DNA of 64,000 nt, taken from NCBI GenBank assembly GCA_027019265.1, contig JALUWX010000002.1:1-64000 (forward strand), written 5' to 3'. The notes beneath the pieces are model-generated. The model saw only the letters and a program-made list of their open reading frames with translations. It was not told the DNA's origin and did not search any database. A program made the translations under genes and the position numbers. This DNA comes from Phycisphaerales bacterium. GTDB lineage: Bacteria; Planctomycetota; Phycisphaerae; Phycisphaerales; UBA1924. Positions 60,946 through 64,000 of the stretch are shown here, in pieces; the first letter of the stretch is position 1; every line of letters begins with the position of its first letter.

Positions 60946-62304
60946 CTAGATCCATGCGTACTTGTGGTCTCTTTCCCACAGCACGCACTCGGCGCCTTCA
61001 GAGATGGCATAGGCACAGCCCAGAGCAAGGGCATGCTCATGGAAGATCCGGGCATTCTCGAGCAGTGTTTTCGCTTGTGCGGCCGCACAAACCGACTCAC
61101 GAACAATGGCGATACTCGACAGGTCATTTGCGCGATCCTGTCCGATTTCTTGCGTGGTGACAAGAACATATCGCGATGGGATGATGCCCGCTGGCGTGCG
61201 CTCTTTCGCGAGGGCCATCAAAGCGCGGACTCGCTTGTGAAACACAACGTTGGCATATTCACTGATCGTACTCGCGCGCGGCGGCAGCGACCTCTCGTCG
61301 AGCCACGCAAGCCAGTCGCTATGAGACACCGAAATCGGAACGAACGGCTGGAGCGGTTCGGAGTCTGCAGCGCACCGTGAACGTTCCTCACTCCAGGCGG
61401 CGTGGCTCGGTGCGAGCTCCACGCCAGCTCCGAGTGTTACTGTGAATTTCGCCCACTCCTGAACACTGATGTCTGGAAAGGTCCGAGCAACTGGCGGGCA
61501 ATGTTCCAGCCCGCTTGAGTCCAGTCGTGGGCGGCCGTGAATGAAGAAGTCTGACTTGCGGCCCATCCGTGGGGCGGGCTTGACACAGGTCACTCCTTTG
61601 TGCTCGAACTCCACGTCGATGACTGGTCCCTTGGTGGGCTCTTCGCCTGGGCCGTCAAGCATCATCTTGGTGACGAACCGCTGGGAAAATGCGTTCCAAG
61701 AGGCCCAAAAGGACTCGTAGGCATTGAAGCGGTGGGTATCGCGAATCGCGACGTAGTCGATCGGCCACAAGAAGTAGCTGTCGAACGAATCGCTGTAGTA
61801 GTAGCACCCTGCTACAACAATGCCGTCAATGTGATGTGTGTCATTTCGGACTCGCCTCTCGGCGATATCGAGTAGAGACGGATGATCGAGGGCGGTGTAG
61901 CCGTTGTTTATCAGAAGCAGCACAGATGAATGCGTTTCGGGCCTATCGAGTCGCGTTTGCTTCAGCTGCTTGTTGGCTTTCGAGATCGCGTTCTTCACCG
62001 GACCTTCTAGAATGCGGTCGTACCGCTTGTTCCCTGCGATGCCTAGCAACTCGCGGTCAAGCACGACAACCTCTCGGTCGGGTTGCCCCTCTCCGAAGAG
62101 CTCTGCCACCTTTGCCTGCCTGGTTCGCTTTGCTAGGCCGTCCTCTTCGATGAGCTTAAGCTCTAGAACGGTGCCATCGAGCACATAATCCGCGTTCCGA
62201 GGGTCGCGAGCACCTTGACTCGTGAAGGCGCGTGTGCCACCGGCGTCCTCGATGATTGAGTCCAGGTCGCCTTCCGTCAGCGGTCGTATGCGGAGCGTCT
62301 CCAT
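60946..62304 (-). CDS. Hypothetical protein with restriction-nuclease-like N-terminus
   Basis: 452 residues from ATG 62304; no strong ribosome site. The first 50 residues end in ADYVLDGTVLELKLIEEDGL, i.e. D39 and E48-x-K50, which resembles a PD-(D/E)XK nuclease core (as in restriction and defence enzymes). RILEGPVKNAISKANKQLKQTR is a basic helix that would fit DNA binding. Central part LLLINNGYTALDHPSLLDIAERRV plus IDGIVVAGCYYYSDSFDSYFLWP has alpha/beta appearance. C-terminal helices (IVRESVCAAAQAKTLLENARIFHEHALALG) follow. I do not recognise a named family. The island position suggests defence. Confidence 0.55.
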   Translation of the reverse strand: METLRIRPLTEGDLDSIIEDAGGTRAFTSQGARDPRNADYVLDGTVLELKLIEEDGLAKRTRQAKVAELFGEGQPDREVVVLDRELLGIAGNKRYDRILEGPVKNAISKANKQLKQTRLDRPETHSSVLLLINNGYTALDHPSLLDIAERRVRNDTHHIDGIVVAGCYYYSDSFDSYFLWPIDYVAIRDTHRFNAYESFWASWNAFSQRFVTKMMLDGPGEEPTKGPVIDVEFEHKGVTCVKPAPRMGRKSDFFIHGRPRLDSSGLEHCPPVARTFPDISVQEWAKFTVTLGAGVELAPSHAAWSEERSRCAADSEPLQPFVPISVSHSDWLAWLDERSLPPRASTISEYANVVFHKRVRALMALAKERTPAGIIPSRYVLVTTQEIGQDRANDLSSIAIVRESVCAAAQAKTLLENARIFHEHALALGCAYAISEGAECVLWERDHKYAWI

Positions 62305-62381
62305 CGGAAGATGGTAGATCTGCTTGACTTCGCTGGCCGCAGCGCTCGATCGACTCGCATTGCGTCCGGCTCAACACTCCC

Positions 62382-62967
62382 ATCCGCTTTCAGCGCTCCA
62401 TTCTTGCCGTCACCGCTGCGCTTGCGGCCTTCGGGGCTCGCACGCCTCGCGCCAGACCGCCTTGGGCGCCCTAGCGGGAAGTCTGTCACTCTGCGTGCAC
62501 GCTGCGCGTGCCCCTCCGGCCTCGCGCCGGCTCCGCTGCGCGCGCTCCGTTCGCACCCGCGAGTGGCCCCTGTCTCCGGCGAAGGGGCCGCACGTCGCGG
62601 GACCCGCGAAGGAGCCAGTCATGAAAGCCGAAGAAGCCAAGAAGATCGCCGACCAGGCACTCGAACAACTCAGCGAGGCGCTCAGCCGGGGCAAGAGCGA
62701 ACAGCTCACCAGCTACCTCGCGATGCTCGCCAAGTTCCACCGGTATAGCTTCGGGAACGTCCTGCTCATCCTCTTGCAGAAGCCCGACGCCTCCCACGTC
62801 GCCTGGTTCACCGCCTGGAAGAAGCTCGGCCGCTGCGTCCGCAAGGGCGAGAAGGGCATCGTCATCATCGCGTCCAAGAAGTTCAAGCCCAGGGATGAGC
62901 CCGAGCCCGGAGAGAACGACAAGCCGATCCTCCGCTTCCGCGGCGTTCACATCTTCGACGTGTCGCA
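62382..62967. repeat. About 585-bp direct repeat, copy 2 (ardC leader plus 5' half)
   Basis: Same orientation as copy 1 at 36895-37479. It begins around CCGCTTTCAGCGCT and ends at GTGTCGCA. It lies 25.5 kb away and carries a few small indels in the leader. Confidence 0.85.
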
Positions 62968-62992
62968 TATCTTTCCGAACTTGTCTGTGTAG
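62621..62992 (+). pseudogene. Truncated ardC copy
   Basis: From ATG 62621 (AAGGAG upstream) the product follows ArdC for about 115 residues (KAEEAKKIADQALEQLSEALSRGK to RGVHIFDVS) and then ends as HIFPNLSV. The metallopeptidase part with HELAHE is absent. The single-strand DNA-binding domain is intact and could still be made. 114 bases to the next gene hold nothing recognisable. Confidence 0.85.
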
Positions 62993-63106
62993 CGAGAATC
63001 TTTGACGATCGGGGCACGCTCTGCAAACCGTTCCACTGCCGCTCAGTGTCCGAGCCCCAATGCTGCCTGTGATATAGCAGATTTCATTACGAACGTATCA
63101 TGACTC

Positions 63107-64000
63107 TCATCTCCTGCCGCCGCTCCCAGCCCGCACTGGAACCGGAGCTCGCAGTCGATCGAGCGCTACCTTGACTTGTTCGTACACGCTAATCTCTAAC
63201 CGTTCGGCGGTCTCGAGCGAGACCATCAGGGCATAGGGAACTTCCTCAGCCAGCTTGTATCCAGCGTCTGCGCGGCAATTGACCTGGACCGGAATTGTGT
63301 CGCCCTCAGCGATAGGAACAGCGGCGTCGCCTTCGAGCACTTCGTGCTGCACAGTCCCCTGCTTAACCATTTTGTCGCCTAACTCTGTGCGCTTGACCTG
63401 CAACTGTGTGCCTGGTGGGTCGAACCAAAGATCGGCTCCGCAGTAGTTTCTATGGCGAGGGTTCACGGGGGTGAGCCAAGCTAGTGTGATCGTCAGTCGG
63501 CGTCCAATTTTCTTCGCATTTAGCGCATGTGGCAGCGGAACGTCGTAGACGTGAGCTTCCTGATCTTTCAGCACGCTGCACCCGAGCAGAATCACTCGCT
63601 GATCGGTGCACATCGTGCCGCGATTGAAGTCTGCAGCTCCGTATCCCAAGAAGTGGCTACACGCCCGCTTTATGCGCCACCATCGCTCCATCCCGGTATC
63701 GGGTCCGTCAAAGATGTTTTCGAAGAATGCCTCATACCCGTTCCACGAAGCGCCGTGCACCAGCATTGCCTTGAGAATCGCAGCCTCCCTGACATCAGTC
63801 AACGCTTCGCCACCCGTCTCGGCACGTAGTTGTTGGAGACGCTCCAAGAACCGGATCGCGTTCCGCGTCGCAACTGCCGCGGCGTTGCTCGTTCCGCTCA
63901 CTCGCACCGTGTGAGAGGGGGGGACTGTCGTACCTCCAGGCGCGGCAACTTGTTGTCCAGGCTGATTGCTGATTGGTATGATGGAGAAGCTGGCGGTCCG
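63107..64000 (-). CDS. Subtilisin-like serine protease, C-terminal part (N-terminus off the right edge)
   Basis: 298 residues are visible, open to the right edge. VRVSGTSNAAAVATRNAIRFLERL contains the S8 nucleophile box GTSNAA, preceded by SFSIIPISNQPGQQVAAPGG, the usual oxyanion-to-serine spacing. The Asp and His parts must lie beyond 64000. After the serine comes helical sequence, then a beta-rich domain (RRLTITLAWLTPVNP, LQVKRTELG) and a tail resembling that of the protease at 38.2 kb in general plan. It may be the effector of a second protease-based defence module. Confidence 0.75.
   Translation of the reverse strand, partial: RTASFSIIPISNQPGQQVAAPGGTTVPPSHTVRVSGTSNAAAVATRNAIRFLERLQQLRAETGGEALTDVREAAILKAMLVHGASWNGYEAFFENIFDGPDTGMERWWRIKRACSHFLGYGAADFNRGTMCTDQRVILLGCSVLKDQEAHVYDVPLPHALNAKKIGRRLTITLAWLTPVNPRHRNYCGADLWFDPPGTQLQVKRTELGDKMVKQGTVQHEVLEGDAAVPIAEGDTIPVQVNCRADAGYKLAEEVPYALMVSLETAERLEISVYEQVKVALDRLRAPVPVRAGSGGRR

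Noticed and set aside
1-64000. Insertion sequences or transposases
   Set aside because: No DDE transposase or IS-type terminal repeats were recognised; the repeats seen are tied to the serine recombinase end and to ardC.
1-64000. CRISPR array or cas genes
   Set aside because: No regularly spaced short repeats; the origin iterons are only three copies without spacers of CRISPR size.

Overview
The window looks like a GC-rich planctomycete, most likely of the class Phycisphaerae. The reasons are a PEP-CTERM-like sorting tail (VPTPSG, a hydrophobic segment, then RRR) on a giant secreted protein, a short ECF-type sigma factor translationally coupled to a Hanks-type kinase fused to a WD40 propeller, several other beta-propeller proteins, and the ECF style of a sigma-factor fragment. 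This is inference from gene content; no rRNA or marker gene is present.

Region 1 (1-15.8 kb) reads as chromosome. A tight minus-strand operon (about 9085 down to 1) encodes surface-glycan functions: an epimerase/dehydratase, a GT4-like glycosyltransferase, a large methyltransferase, a sulfotransferase, a polysaccharide deacetylase/SGNH fusion and an ABC-transporter membrane protein that runs off the left edge. Most of these genes overlap by 4 bases. Facing away are a FIST-domain sensor protein and a PAS histidine kinase, the latter broken by a one-base frameshift. Next comes a 1292-residue secreted repeat protein.

Region 2 (15.9-48.3 kb) is a plasmid-like mobile element that begins beside a displaced 3' fragment of a tmRNA gene with its terminator. 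It carries a large serine recombinase, a DnaJ-like protein, a VirD4/TraD-type coupling ATPase, a ParB-like protein, an ECF sigma/kinase pair, a MobF relaxase beside a structured oriT candidate, a DNA methylase-like protein, ParA, a small DNA-binding protein, a RepA initiator with an iteron origin, a RES-domain protein, an ArdC antirestriction protein and an IetAS-type defence pair (AAA+ ATPase plus subtilisin-like protease). It then has a TetR-controlled propeller operon. No VirB4-type mating-pair genes are seen, so it looks mobilisable rather than self-transmissible.

Region 3 (48.2-64 kb) is an accessory array divided by copies of a repeat of about 75-80 bp. The copies lie at 48183, 53488, 58050 and 60460, all in one orientation, each ending in (T/C)(A/G)CCCCG, after which the sequence becomes unrelated. 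A 113-bp piece of the recombinase 3' end is duplicated directly at 16217 and 48256. The modules between repeats are an ABC exporter (48.6-53.4 kb), a three-gene cassette of a putative PD-(D/E)XK nuclease, SIR2 and HerA (53.6-58.0 kb), an ArsR/SRPBCC/DUF1579 operon (58.3-60.4 kb), and a truncated regulator followed by another nuclease-like gene (60.5-62.3 kb). A truncated second copy of ardC with its leader and the C-terminal part of another subtilisin-like protease close the window. The layout suggests repeated integration at one recombinase site, building a defence-rich island.
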